A stretch of DNA of 64,000 nucleotides from assembly GCA_031841125.1 (NCBI GenBank), contig CM063110.1, positions 36,905,214-36,969,213 of the forward strand. The letters run 5' to 3'. Shown piece after piece: positions 11,501-23,494 of this stretch (positions within the stretch are counted from its first letter, which is position 1; each line of letters opens with the position of its first letter). This stretch comes from Acanthococcus lagerstroemiae. Lineage: Eukaryota; Arthropoda; Insecta; Hemiptera; Eriococcidae. The notes beneath the pieces were generated by a model. The model worked only from the letters and a program-made list of their open reading frames with translations, did not search any database and was not told the origin of the DNA. Both the position numbers and the translations under genes were made by a program.

Positions 11501-13482
11501 GTAAAACCACCATCATCAGGTGACTGTCTATGATACAGTGGATAACCATCCTCGTTAGTTTGTGTGTGAGGAACAAATGGGCGAGGATATCTACAAAATT
11601 CATAATATATACCGCTTCAATATGCTGCAGATGAAATGCAAAAAAATGTTTCATACATTTTATTATACCTCTTTGTGCAGCGCCTATTTTGCATGCATGG
11701 TGCTGAAAAGTTGTGACTGCCACATGGCCCATGAATCATATGGGAGCGTACAATTCTGAAAAGTGATGGATATAGTTTCGGATCTGGTAATTCAGCTGAA
11801 ATAATTGAGTCGACATCATCACTCCTCAACTTCTTCTTCAGCTAAATTAAGATGTGGGCATGTGGAAGACCTACAAATAGTACACATTATGTGAACAGGT
11901 ACTACAATAAGAAACCACACAAATTGTACTACAAATTCTAACCTCGTTTCTGCCATTCAATTGAACACATATAACATATTACTTGGCCAAATATTTTATC
12001 TTTTTGAATCATTTTCTTCAATTTCATCAGCTTCAGTCGAAACACTCTACAGACAATATCATATCTGTTTTGTGCTTTTTGCCCAGGTAAAAGTGCTTCT
12101 GTTATCTCTTTCCATTTGCTATTGCAAGTAAAAGTGATGAATAAATCTGCTGTTCCATATTTCCGAACATAGCACATACCATCTTGGGTCCTCTCACACA
12201 TGTATCTTGGACTGCCAGTGTGAGAAGATGGCAGTATTACTAAGTTTCCAATATTTTCTGCACTATCATTCTCTAGTGCATCTTTGAGATGGCAGTATTG
12301 TTCAGAACGTAATTGTTTCTGATTCAACCTACAATATAAAAGCCTTTCTGACTCAATCTTCGCATACATATTTACTATGAACTGGTTTAGTAGATCGCGA
12401 TATAGTAATAAATAATTGTTATCTCGCATCATTAGTCGAAAATTATAAAATTGTAGACACGATAAACTGCGTTTTCCATCTGCCTGCTTCAAATTGATTT
12501 GGTACCCATGAGAACCATAAGGAAACATTAATGGGTATTGAAGAGGATCATATGCTAAATGCGTCTCTGTTATTCTTTTCAAAACATTATCACGACCTAT
12601 AAAAATATAAAATTGAATAAATACAGAATTCATCTACACTGTAAGACATTCATATACATAGAAGACAATACCTTCAATAATAATATCTCTTTTTGTAGTT
12701 TCTTCATTGCCACTCATGATCACAGCTATTTCATTTACTACTGGTGCATTTGTTTGGCGTTGATGTAGACTGGGTATTGCTGTATCGCGAATTACTATTC
12801 TAATATCTTCAATATTATGATTATTATTCAGTATTTCTTTCTCATAGGTACTTTTTAACTCTTTAACATATGTATTATTTGTATGCAACATAATTTGCAA
12901 TTCTTTCATTAAACTTATATTCTCCTTTGTGTCAGCATATGCACATCGAATTGATGCTTCTGCATCTTCATCACCAACAAAATAGATTTGTAAAAATTTG
13001 GCAGATTCTTGAGGGCATGGCAGTAAACTACCAATGCGATGGTACAGATGTCCACTAATTTTAAAAGTGGGCATGAAATTACCCTCATGAATTTCATGAC
13101 AACCAATTGATGTCATTGCTAAGGCATTATTATAGGACCTTATCTTAGAAAACCATTTGTTACTGCGGTCATCACTACCAGTTAAAAGCTCCAAAAGTAA
13201 TGTTGGAGGTTGAGGTAAGGTTACCAATTGGACCTTTCCACTTAAACAACAAAATCCCGGCGACTCGTCTTTCCATGTCTTGGCTGAACAATGCAAACAT
13301 ACCGAATGTGGACCTCCAATATCCACTAACACCCCATAGTTATCCAACTGAAGTTGATTACAAACAAAACCAAAAGCAAGTCCTACATATTTGTCAACCT
13401 TTGTCTTCTTAGCATTAGAACTCCTATTAACAATTGTTGTGTGACGTCGTTTACGGCCAATATCTGCTTTCTTCTTTCCCAT
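8590..13482 (-). pseudogene. Helitron Rep/helicase, 10 exons, one internal stop
   Basis: Exons on the minus strand: 13482-12672, 12596-11943, 11870-11669, 11590-11227, 11146-10915, 10836-10156, 10077-9712, 9634-9279, 9202-8845 and 8756-8590. All junctions are GT-AG and keep frame, giving 1396 codons plus stop. Order: CLHC/CC cysteine region, Helitron-like N domain (LFITFTCNSKW), HUH motif GLPHAHILI (about residue 490), paired tyrosines KYICKY (about 627/631), then a PIF1-type helicase with Walker A GGTGKT (intron inside, about 980), LIIWDECSM, GGDFRQTLPVI, CNGTRMIVK, TINKGQGQSF, LYVACSR and the usual C-terminus VVYPEIF. A TAG at 11844-11842 (codon 498) falls where the family usually has tryptophan. 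It separates HUH from the tyrosines and helicase, so the copy is probably inactive unless read through. Confidence 0.9.
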
Positions 13483-13731
13483 TTTCAATATCAATATCAA
13501 TTAGTATTGGACAATTAACAACAACCTGCGAATGAAAATAAACTTTTAATGCAAAAAGAACAAACAATTAACATACACAGTCAAAAGAACAAACAACTAA
13601 CAACTATAAAAGAAAAAAAACAGATCAGATCTTGAGTATCATAATGAATACCTAAAAAACAAAAAGTCATACTGAAAGTAATTAATAATAAATGTACTGA
13701 AAATAAGAATAATAATAATCAGAGGACCCAA

Positions 13732-14048
13732 TCATTTTGCATTATATAATCGCAGTTCATTTTCAAGAAGGAGTTTTCGTATTTTCATCTTCTTTTGTTT
13801 CTCGTCAATGGTTGATAACTCGCGCTTAATAGCTGACACTATCTCTTCATTTGAATATTCCTTTGATGTTGATGTTGACTCCTGCGATCGCTGCGATAAG
13901 TTCAGCGACGCTACGTCACCAGCCATTTCACTTAACTTCGTTGCTTCTTCGTTGTCTGGGTTGGTCTCAACTGTAGCCGATTTTCCAACATTCAAACTAA
14001 CAGCGTTTTGATAATAATTCACAGTGGCACCTTGTATTGACACCACTG
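13732..14048 (-). pseudogene. Helitron RPA-like protein, C-terminal half
   Basis: Minus-strand frame beginning TVVSIQGATVNYYQNAVSL right at the edge of the Harbinger insertion and ending with a stop at 13732. The first part looks like the second half of an OB fold ending in a TNPD-like turn. It is followed by a Ser/Glu-rich linker and a charged helix (IKRELSTIDEKQKKMKIRKL). Joined to 34539-33996 after removing the insert and one target-site copy, it makes a 286-codon protein. The stop lies 249 nt upstream of the Rep/Hel start, so the two genes are collinear. Apparent codons upstream of 14048 come from the Harbinger end and are not part of this protein. Confidence 0.8.
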
Positions 14049-14051
14049 TTA

Positions 14052-14245
14052 AAGGCCTCTGCACACTGGCGCGGTCTGCCACGCGGTCGCGGTCCACGCG
14101 GTCTCAAGAATACGAGCGGGCAGATATGACCTATAGAAATAAGTGAAGATTCTCACACTGGCGCGGTCAGACCGCGCGCGGTCTCACGCGGTCTAGACCG
14201 CTCGCGGACAAATTCGCCTGGGCGAATCTGCCCGCGCGCGTTCTA
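14052..14245. repeat. Harbinger left TIR and CGCGGTC subterminal array
   Basis: The 35-bp terminal repeat is followed by repeated CGCGGTC/GACCGCG words up to about 14240. A second copy of the end-like sequence CACACTGGCGCGGTC occurs at about 14155. The matching array at the other end is at 33910-33995. Such GC-rich arrays are candidates for transposase or MADF-protein binding sites (inference). Confidence 0.7.
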
Positions 14246-14483
14246 GTGTAGACGACTGCTTCTAGTCGAGAGACACGAGGTTCTATTCTAGTAGGGAGAC
14301 GATCAAGACAATTGCTTCCAGACTGGAGACCTGGAGACGATCGAGGCGACTGCTTCTTGTGTAGACGACTGTTCTGTCAGTTCTGTTGTGGAGAGAAAAC
14401 GTGTTTTGCTGTTCTTGTTCGTCTTGTTCCTCTTGTTCCTCTTGTAGTGTTCCTTTCTGTATACTTTTGTGACCTGTTTCGCT

Positions 14484-14622
14484 ATGAGTAGTACCGAGCG
14501 TATTATTGAGGAGGTACGCAAGTACCCAATAATTTATGACATGTCGACGCCGGAGTACAAGAATCCGCGGAAGAGGGATCTTGCATTTGATAAAATTGCA
14601 AGAGAGATACATATAGAAAAAG
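14484..14622 (+). CDS. MADF-BESS protein of Harbinger, exon 1
   Basis: ATG at 14484 opens 46 codons plus one base that read as the first half of a MADF (Myb/SANT-like) DNA-binding domain: RIIEEVRKYPIIYDMSTPEY, then KNPRKRDLAFDKIAREI. The exon ends AAAAAG with donor GTAAGT at 14623. It continues in phase into 18713, completing MADF. In PIF/Harbinger elements a Myb-like partner protein helps bring the transposase to the nucleus and to the element ends; MADF versions play this part in insects (established for the group, inferred here). A roughly 230-bp leader separates the ATG from the end repeats. Confidence 0.82.
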
Positions 14623-17600
14623 GTAAGTACAGTATTTAATATGAAGGAAAATCCTGAAGAACAGTGACAATCTGTTCCAGGCTTAGAACACCATCTCAAA
14701 CAGTTTCCTCGCTCAGCCTTCCATCCACCATGTCTTCCACATCATGAGTCCTCTGAACCATGGATAGCCTTCCCAGTCTTGGGTCTCAACCCCTAGCGCG
14801 TGCACTCTCCGTACCCGGGCCCTCCATGAACCCCCTCTACCATTCTGTAATCCCCAGCGTATAACCCCCTTCCACAGTATCCTCAATCACATCCTCGAGT
14901 TCCTCATTACAAGCTCCTTTTCCATTACGCACCCTCCCTCCACAAGTCTCCCCCCTTAACCAGAAGCCCTTATCATCATCACGAGCCCCCTCCTTGGCCA
15001 CCGGCCTGCTACTTACTTTGAGTCTCTTTTCCCACTAATTGTCTCCTGCCTACTTCCAGGTTCCTTTTTCACCATCAGCCGCCTTCCCTAACTTAAGGCC
15101 AGTTCCACGAAATCTGTCGTCATCAACGTCCCCTCCCTGTCCACCATGAACCTCCTCCCGCACATCATATCCATTTCTAAATCATAATTCATCTGAAATT
15201 CAGGTCCTTCTCCCCCACCCCTACTTGATCACCCATATCTCTGTCCTCTTCCTTCTACATCTTCTACCAGAAAGAAGGAGACAATACCAATAAAGGGGGA
15301 CGCTCCGACTTTGTTTACCAAATTCTACTCCTGTCTCCTCCAGCCCCACCACCTCCATTCCTCCATTACAGGTAGAAGACTAACCACTTCTCCCGTCATC
15401 CCTCTCAACCTCACCTTTATCGTCTTTATCTCTCCTCCGTCCTCTTTTTATTTATTTATTTTTTGTATTTAAACTTATTTGCCAAAAATGACTGATGGCG
15501 TCGTTGGCGTAAGGTTTTCTGGTATGAAAAACTGTGAAGCCAATTTTAGACAGAGCCAGAAGACATATTCATGTCAGAAAAACTTCAATGCGGCTCTGTC
15601 TTCACCTGTTCATCCGTCTCTCTCATCTTACCTACAAACTGAATTAGAAACAACCTGAAGGGGAACTATTCGGTGAAAACATGGAGCTCTGGTAGACCTT
15701 CAAACTTCCTCAAAGTACGTTTATCTGTAGAACGAGAAATTTAAAAGTTAAAATTAACCGATCAGGAACCTTTACATACGAGACACCTCCTCAACTCAAA
15801 CTGGTAATTGATACGCCCTCAAAGCTCAAGTGTTTACCTAAAAGAATTCGTAAAACCTAAAAATGTTCGATAAAGAACCCTTCAGAGGCAGATAAGAGTG
15901 GAAGGTGGAAGTTTTTGGGAGACTGTGAAGGAGAAGATTAGAAGAAGGTGAACTAACCCCTTCATTCACCTTCACCAGATTCCATTTCTTTACATTTTTT
16001 CCGAGTGAAGGAGGTGAAACGCAAACCAAAAAAGGGGAGTACATTACAGCACAGGAAAAATACAAACCATTCACTCAAATTAAACTCGTAAATTGTACAT
16101 CAGCCCTCTTCAATCACTTGCCCCTCAACTCAACCCTCTCCCCCCCCTCCGCAGAGTTCCTCCCCCACGTGGCATCCCTCCGATTCCTTCCTCTCTTCAT
16201 TGCGTCTCCCTAGGAGCCTCCATGCAACTACAGGACGGTATCCCGGGCATTCCCTACCACCACTCAAACTACAGTCCACCTGTCCACCTTCCTCCGTCTC
16301 TTCCCAAAAAAAATGTAACTGTCTAATCTTAGTTTCTACTTTATTTAGAGACGGCAGAAAGATGAGATAGTGGTAAGGTCCGTTTCCCCAGCAGCGCCAA
16401 TTTCAGATTCGAAGCACAAAATTTCAGGATCGTTAGTGCTACGGTAGTGCTGGTTAGTGCCGTACAAATTTTCGTTAGTGCTGCCCCCCTTTCATACTTT
16501 AAAAAAAAAAATTTGGGCACTGCGTTGGGGAAACGGTGGCACCGCCCATGAGGCCTAGCTCACCGAAATACTCAGAATCGTCAGTGCTACGTTAGTGCTG
16601 CTTAGTACTGCAAACATTTTCGTTAGCGCCATCCTCCGCCTTCAGGTCCGTTTCGCCAGCCCCCCCCCCCCAAATTAGATTCTGAAATCAAATACTATCT
16701 CATAATTTGTACCTATTTTGTACCAATTTGTACCACCGATCCCGAATTTTGTACCCACATCCTTACCCGCGCATTAAAAAAAAAAATGAATTTGGGGCTA
16801 GCGAAACGTAGTCCCCCAATTGAGAATATCGCACCGGAAGTGATACGGAAATTTTGTCCCTATTTTGTACCGTTTTGTGCCACCAATCCCGAATTTTGTA
16901 CCCTCCCCCTTCCCCACTTACTCACAAAATAAGTAGCCGCCTGTCCTACATGCGGAAGCGTTCGGCACCCGGAATGGTATCAAAATTTTTGGGATAAGTT
17001 ACCAATGATTTCCGAAGATTTCATCAAAACTGTTATGGGAAAATCTCTGATGATTTCCAAGAAATTTTATCAGAAACCTTTGAGAACAATATATCTCTGA
17101 TGATTTCCGTGTGTAAAAATCATTTATGATTGTACAGACAGACAGAGGGACAATGATCAGTTACGCAACATTCAGAAATTAAAAAAATCTCAAAGGGTCA
17201 CAGAATTGAAACTTAAATTTTATTTGATGGCATCAGCTATTATCAATTAGCTTACAAAAACCTGGAAGAATTCACGAAAAGTTACAGTCGCAGGATGATC
17301 ACAAAGTTATATACAAATTTGAAAGGGTTGGGGGTAAATCAAGATATGGACATGATTTTATATTATCAACTCGGATACGAAAATTGTACCCAACTACAGG
17401 AAAGTTGCAGTCACCTCATGAAAGTCATCGATTAGTTAAAAGCATAATTTAAAATAAAAAAAATTGAAATTCGAATAATTTGACGAAATATAAACTTGAA
17501 GCTGATTCAATATATTGGAGCTTCAAAACGTTTGTGTATGAAATTTGAGTAAGATTCTTAGAAAATCCATTGTTTTGTTTTCAATACGCTGATCAAAAAC

Positions 17601-18712
17601 CTTCTGATTATTTTTGTAATTTCCCACAAATCTTACTCTAAGTCCGAATACGATTTAATATTGAATTTGGTTCACTTTAATCCACGCTGTAGAATTATTA
17701 TTCGAATTTCGGGAGACTTTCTTCAAAATTTTTGTTAGAACTCATTGAACACGTTCCCAGAGTGACTGCAAGTTTCCACGAATCAGGCCAAACTTTTCTA
17801 TTCCGTTTGGTTGAAGATTTATATCAAATCAGGTCCATTTTCATAATAATTTTTTAAAAACTATGGAAGGGGGGCAGCACTAACGAAAATTTGTACGGCA
17901 CTAACCAGCACTAACGTAGCACTAACGATCCTGAAATTTTGAGCTTCGAATCTGAAATGGGCGCTGCTGAGGAAACGGACCCGTAGTTTAGTCAGGGGAA
18001 AAGATTTTGAACTGACAAAAAAACAAAAGGGAACATTTAAATAAAAACACCACACAATTGATTGGCATCATGCAAAGTAAAAATCAGTCGGGTGGAGGGA
18101 TGTGCTAAGCGGCGGGCATTCTCATTCCGCCTCTCCCTTCTCCCACAACAAGAGAGGACTGATAAAAATATGGTGGCGGCGGCTCTAGAACTCCTTCTCA
18201 CCCCCCTTACCTCCTCACTCATCATCCATCAAGAGGGAATGAAGGGGTAACTTGGACAACGAGGAGTCTTTTACCCCGAAGGTGGATGCGAATTCTACAT
18301 TTTTGTATATAGAGAGAGAGAGATGCAACCAGCAGTTAGGGATGGGGAGGAGGAGAGGCTATCTCCGTTCTCTGTCCCGCCTGTCCTCAGACAACTTCGA
18401 GAGAGGGTCTGAGAGTCACTACCATCTCCCATCTCCGGGAAGAACTGGAGGCAGCCTAGACATCAATTCTCTTTATCAGCTTCATCCGCCATCGAAAAAC
18501 ACTCGGTGGTCGAAAAATCAGTCAATGGTAACTTTGATGGAAAGGTTGAAGGAGGGGATGAAGAGAATGGAGGGGTGATCGTTTTCATCCACCTGGCAGA
18601 GCAGGTCTCTTTTCTGTTCTTTATTCTAAAATGTGATTTGTGCAATAAACAGCAGCATTTCACATTGTTAACTTCCTGGGTGTGGTTATCATTATTCTGT
18701 TATTGTGGACAG
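14623..18712 (+). other. MADF gene intron (4.1 kb) carrying insertions
   Basis: Donor GTAAGT at 14623 and acceptor ACAG at 18709-18712. About 14690-16330 is strongly pyrimidine-biased on + (many CTCC/TCC runs) with no recognisable protein. About 16377-17981 is a foldback element. About 17990-18712 shows nothing recognisable beyond short open frames. The intron can be inferred because the MADF domain is split across it. Confidence 0.75.
16377..17981. mobile_element. Foldback element with AGCACTAACG word repeats
   Basis: About 118 bp at 16377-16497 is repeated inverted at 17864-17981 with only a few differences. The outer ends are GGTCCGTTTCCCCAGCAGCG on the left and GGTCCGTTTCCTCAGCAGCG on the right. 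Each arm contains several tandem-like GTTAGTGCT words. A third, diverged copy of the end sits at 16560-16665. The middle has repeated TTTTGTACC words. No coding capacity and no convincing target duplication. Confidence 0.75.
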
Positions 18713-19737
18713 GTACGGATGATATCAGCGTCGGTGAGACACTGAAAAATCGGTGGAAGACGTTACGCGATAGCTATCAGAAATACTTGCGGTCCCAAAT
18801 GACCAGTACTGGTCAAAAAGCAAAAGTACTGAATAAGTACAAGGAATGGCCGTGGGCTCAACAAATGAGCTTTTTGAAGCCATTCCTTCGACATGCGGTA
18901 ACGGAATCAAATGTTCCGTCTAGACCTCGTACTGAAACTGCTACTACTTCGCAAGCTCTTACTTCACTTGGTGATGCTGCTGCCATGCAAGCTGACCTAC
19001 AACTACCAGAAAATACTGAGATAGAGGTCAGTCAACCAAACGACACTCAGCTGGAACACTCTCAGAGAGCTGAAAGTCAAGTTGAAGACACTGACCGAGG
19101 GGCACCACGTAATGCCAACAATTCATTTAAGCCTCCTCCTTCACGAAAACGGCGGTCCTCGACACAGCATCCAGCAAATACGTCGCATGCAGTGGAACAA
19201 GTGATCTCTTTTCTGGAGCGTGGTGAGGGATCAACAGCGCATGCCGCAGTAGACGATGTCGATCTAATTTGTCTCGGGTATGCCCGAACACTGAAGAAGC
19301 TGACTGCACGCCGTCAAGTGAAAGCTCGGTTTCACATTTCGAAAATCCTGATGGAAGCTGAATTGGAGCAGGAAATGGACAATGAGGCACGTAGTTCACG
19401 CAGCCCACTCACAGTCAATACGACTTCTAATCCATATCCCTATCATTCCTCCGGTACATCAAGTCCGTCTTCCAGATTTTCTCCACTTTCTCCATACTAT
19501 CATCAGTCTGGCCAATCTCCTAATAACCACTCTTTTCACCCAAACTTCGCGAACGTTCAGCCTAGCACTCCTGAGCACATGTACTCACTTACTGATATTA
19601 GTGGTTCGCCTACACTAAACGCTGAATCGTCAGCTTCCCAATTGCCCAATCCACCATCTACTGCCGTGGAAGATCTTACTGTGCCCCGAGAGTCTGTGGC
19701 ATGGTATGAGGATAACTACTCATATCAGAGTGCATAA
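18713..19737 (+). CDS. MADF-BESS protein of Harbinger, exon 2
   Basis: Continues exon 1 in phase (G|GT) from 18713 and ends at 19737, for a 387-residue product. The first part completes MADF with TLKNRWKTLRDSYQKYLRS and YKEWPWAQQMSFLKPFL (to about residue 105). A low-complexity acidic and Ser/Thr/Gln region follows, with a basic PSRKRR stretch that could be a nuclear signal. Residues about 225-262, DLICLGYARTLKKLTARRQV and onward, match a BESS protein-interaction motif. The rest is Ser/Pro/Tyr-rich. A poly(A) signal AATAAA is at 19885-19890. The frame is undamaged, suggesting a fairly young or selected copy. Confidence 0.85.
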
Positions 19738-19969
19738 CAGGATTTTGATACAGTTGTGCGTTGGTTTTCCATATTTGTATACTTATTATTCTTAAATGTT
19801 ATGTACAATGTATTTTCTGGTGTTGAGCCATATCCACATCATTATTTTTAGGGGTCTCCACCATACCTCCTCGACTAAATTACTAATAAAATACCTAAAA
19901 AGTGGACTATAATGAAGAGTTAAGGGTCACTTACCCCCGTGCCTGAGCTCGAATAGTCATCAGATGAAT

Positions 19970-20400
19970 AGTGGTGATGGACGCAGGTGTGTAGATGGGA
20001 GAACAAATTAGAAAGAATGTAGAACAAATTTTAGTGTGCAGCAAATGGTATTCATGTGGGATTATAGCTATTAGTTGATCCTGCCCCTCTTTTAGTGGCT
20101 GTAAATAGGGAAGGGGGCGGAACAAATTCTGAAAACTGCGGAACAAATTAGAACAAATCAAGAACAAATGTTTGAGACTTGTTACACACACCCCCCCCCA
20201 TCGAATGTCGGGGGCTAGCATGTCACCAGCTCCTCAAATTGAGTTGCTAATTTTTGGGGGTTGGGGGTGAGAACAAATTCTGAAAATGGCTGAACAAATT
20301 AGAACAAATTAAGAACAAAATTATTGACATTATTTTTCTCCCCCATTTCCACAATGAGGGGGCTGGCGACATGCACCTGGCTTGATATCCCACTCAATTT
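19970..20400. repeat. Clustered GAACAAATT word repeats
   Basis: The words GAACAAATT and AGAACAAAT recur about ten times between 19990 and 20325. Two blocks, 20113-20170 and 20268-20325, are nearly the same (GAACAAATTCTGAAAA..GCTGAACAAATTAGAAC). C-runs and a GGGGGCTAGC/GGGGGCTGGCG word follow each block, echoing the foldback element at 16377. Lies in the Harbinger between its two convergent genes; 20401-21013 holds nothing else recognised. Confidence 0.6.
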
Positions 20401-21013
20401 TCTTTCTTCCTTTCTTTCAGAAAAAAGAGGTATTTCATTGGACATTTTAGGGAGCATAAGGACGAAGTGTCCCGGATAACGTGCCTGAAGGATGTAAGAT
20501 TTCGAAATGTTGGTCCTGGTACATTGTAATTACAAAATTTTCCTTTTCGAGATTGAAAATTAGCATACCAGGCAACGTTCTGCTAGCATTAAGTGTGAAA
20601 GCGAAGTGGAAGGCTACACAATTTTAAACATATAAAGAGCAATACAAACTTGGGACTAGGAATGAAGTCAGAATATTCATGCGAATCCTGAAATCAGATA
20701 TGCAGAGTTGACAAAACAGATCTTAATGAAGACTTTTGGGAAACAGATCGTGACACCTTATATCAAAATTACATGATTGCTAGCAAGGTGTTGTAACTCT
20801 TTCATCTCCTCGGTAGTCTTCAAAAGTTATTGGTCATGTGACAGAGAACTTATTGTAGATGAATCGAAGAGGCCCACAGTTCATGATCCGGCGCTGGGGG
20901 AAAGCAAAAATCTACGAAAAAGTGACGCGGTACTCAATAAAATCGCCCCAGCAATACACTCTGAAAAAAGTCAGTAAGTGGAGTACGCATGTATTGATAC
21001 TGTTAGTAACTTA

Positions 21014-22013
21014 TTACAAATCATCTAATATTGCATCGAGATCGGATGAATCTGATCCTTCTGCTTCATGGTACACTGTATGAATGAAATTTTCGTGATT
21101 TTCATTGAAAAAATTCGCGAAATTCTCTCGAACTCTGAATGCGTAATTGGAACCTCTGCCTACTGATGGATCCAACTGAGTGAAACACGTTTGCTTCTTT
21201 TTTGTACGTTGTTCCTGCTGCTGTCCTTCTTCACCATCGGACTCCGAATCTTTCTCCCCCAAAAGATATTCAAAATCGACTTCGCTTACTTTCATTCGTA
21301 GAAAGTTATGTAAGACACATCCGGCCTTAACAAGCAGGACAGTTGTAGTTGGCTTATTTTCAATAGGGCGGAAAAACAGTCGCCACTTCTGAGTCAAGAT
21401 ACCAAATGCGTTTTCAACGATTCTGCGGGCTCGGCATAACCTTTTATTGAACCTTGTCAGTCTCTGGTCGTATCTTGATTGGCGGTAGGAGTAGGGTCGT
21501 AACATGTAAGAGTTTAGCGCGAATGCTTCATCGCCGATTAGAACACAAGGAATGGGAGGCCCTCCATATGGCAGAGGGCGAGGTGCAGGGACATCAATAG
21601 TTCCATTCTCGAACATCTGGCCCATTACTGATGTCTGAAAAATGCCACCGTCGCTATTTTTTCCATATGCACCTACATCTACACATATAAATTTGTAGTC
21701 GTGATCTACAATGGCCATGAGTATTAACGAAAATTTCTTCAAATAACAGAAATAGTTTGACCCTGAGTTCTTCGGACATTTAATAGTGATGTGCTTCCCA
21801 TCTATCGCACCCAAGCAATTAGGAAACTGCCATCTTTTATAGAAACCTTCAATCGCGTGTTCCCAGACGTTGTGGTTTGGTTGAGGCATACATGAAGGCT
21901 GCAATCGACGCCAGATTGCCTCGCAAACGGCCTCAACAATTGCTGCTACTGTAGAGAACCCAAGCCTAAAACTATGTCCAATTGTTGAGTAAGTATCACC
22001 AGTAGCCAAAAAC
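21014..22013 (-). CDS. PIF/Harbinger DDE transposase, exon 3 (catalytic)
   Basis: Acceptor TTTTCAG precedes 22013; the exon continues codon 102 of the transposase and ends at a TAA at 21014, for 434 residues in all. It contains the DDE_Tnp_4/HARBI1-type core. First Asp in CLGAIDGKHITIKCP (about D173), second in VGAYGKNSDGGIF (about D223), Glu in RARRIVENAFGILTQKWRLF (about E302). The start FLATGDTYSTIGHSFRLG is the usual family helix-turn-helix edge. The C-terminus is acidic. All catalytic residues are present and no stop or frameshift interrupts it. It pairs by function with the MADF protein encoded convergently 1.3 kb away. Confidence 0.92.
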
Positions 22014-22466
22014 CTGAAAAGTAAAATGAAGAATTAACAAATAAGAAAAAGTCAGTATAGTCTGCTTGATGAAAGAAATATGGCATCAGTATAACTATTG
22101 GATGTGCCACTATGCTTCCTAGTATGAAACAGTATCCTTGTACGTTCCAACTTGCTGCCTGTAGTTACAAATATTTGCTTCATCTGGACAGGTTTTTCCA
22201 GCACACTGAGAGGAAAGCCCTTGGCTTGTGGGACAAAAAATAATCAGGTTTGAAACTCCCTCGCCTTCCCTTTCATCCGTTTCCTCCTTGACATGCTTCC
22301 AAACTCGCCTGTATTTTACTTTCTGTCGTTCACCTGCTCCCATTTCCCTCCCCCTCTCTCTGTCTCTTAGCCACTCACTTGGTCACTGATGTTCTGTCAC
22401 CCTCAACCACTCCTATTCTTCCTCTCGTTCCCCAAATCCCTTACTCTTCCTCCTCACTCATATTAT

Positions 22467-22472
<6 letters not shown>

Positions 22473-22505
<33 letters not shown>
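22473..22505 (+). repeat. (TC)n microsatellite
   Basis: About 16 uninterrupted TC units, followed by GTGTGTG. Lies just outside the left edge of the repeat-rich element beginning near 22517. Confidence 0.9.
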
Positions 22506-22511
<6 letters not shown>

Positions 22512-23494
22512 TTGTAAACTATACGTTGGTCGTATGCACCCTTGAAATTTCACGTGCGTTGATCGGACCAAAAACGTTGTTCGGACTTTTGGTAGGTCCG
22601 AACAACGTTTTAACCAAAAATTCGTGATCTTTGAGCAGTTTTAGCCCAGGGAAAATTATCAAATAGCGGTCTTCTGAATTGGCCGAACAAAGTACTATAC
22701 ACATGACATTTCTTTACCTCGGATACACAAAATATACACACAGGGGTCGGGTGTAAGTAATGTGAATTTTTATAAACCTTGTTCGGACTTCACTTTTTGT
22801 CACACGTTACAGTAGTAGATCGGACATTTGAATGCGACGTTGCCGTCAATATATTATACGGTCATCGGATGATCAGAGGTGTTTAAGCTTCCGGTTACAA
22901 TCTTTTAGTGCGTGATAACTACATACTTGTCGGAACACTGTCCGCTCAACGTCTGTACGGTTTCTGCCCATGCAGTGCTAGTGCGCGTTCTATAATCAGG
23001 GTTGTGCTTTTGTTGATTCAAAAGCGTAGGTAAGGGGGGGTCTTAGGGGTCTGAACCCACCTTAACAGAAACACAATCGGAGGTTTTCAGCAGTTATGTG
23101 AAGTAAATCATGGGGGGAAGGTTTAAAGGGTAAGGCAGGACGTGATTAAAATTTTTAGACACCTCCCTTATAATGGAGCTATCTACGCCCTTAATTGTAT
23201 TTTATGATTTTCAACTGGTATTTAAATTATTATTATTATTATTATTTTTATTTATTTTTTTTTTTTTGCTATTTTAATGGCCCTCTCTGTGTATGCTACC
23301 TTAGCGTGCTGAGGAAGCTTAAAGGAGAATTAAAGCACATAGGAGAAAGAAAACTTATTCGACAGATAAACCGTGATGAAAGCACGGGGAAACTACATCA
23401 GTATTTTCCCCTGGAGATGCGTCCCAACTACCACAATTAGGTTGGCAACTCACAAGGTAAATAATAATTCCGGACATAAAAAGTCTTTCATTTG

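Noticed and set aside
13483..13500. Earlier start of the Rep/Hel frame
   Set aside because: The upstream codons are TTG/ATA repeats without ATG; the first ATG is at 13482.
18252..18578. 108-codon frame as an extra MADF exon
   Set aside because: Lies inside the intron. The MADF domain is complete without it and it resembles no domain.
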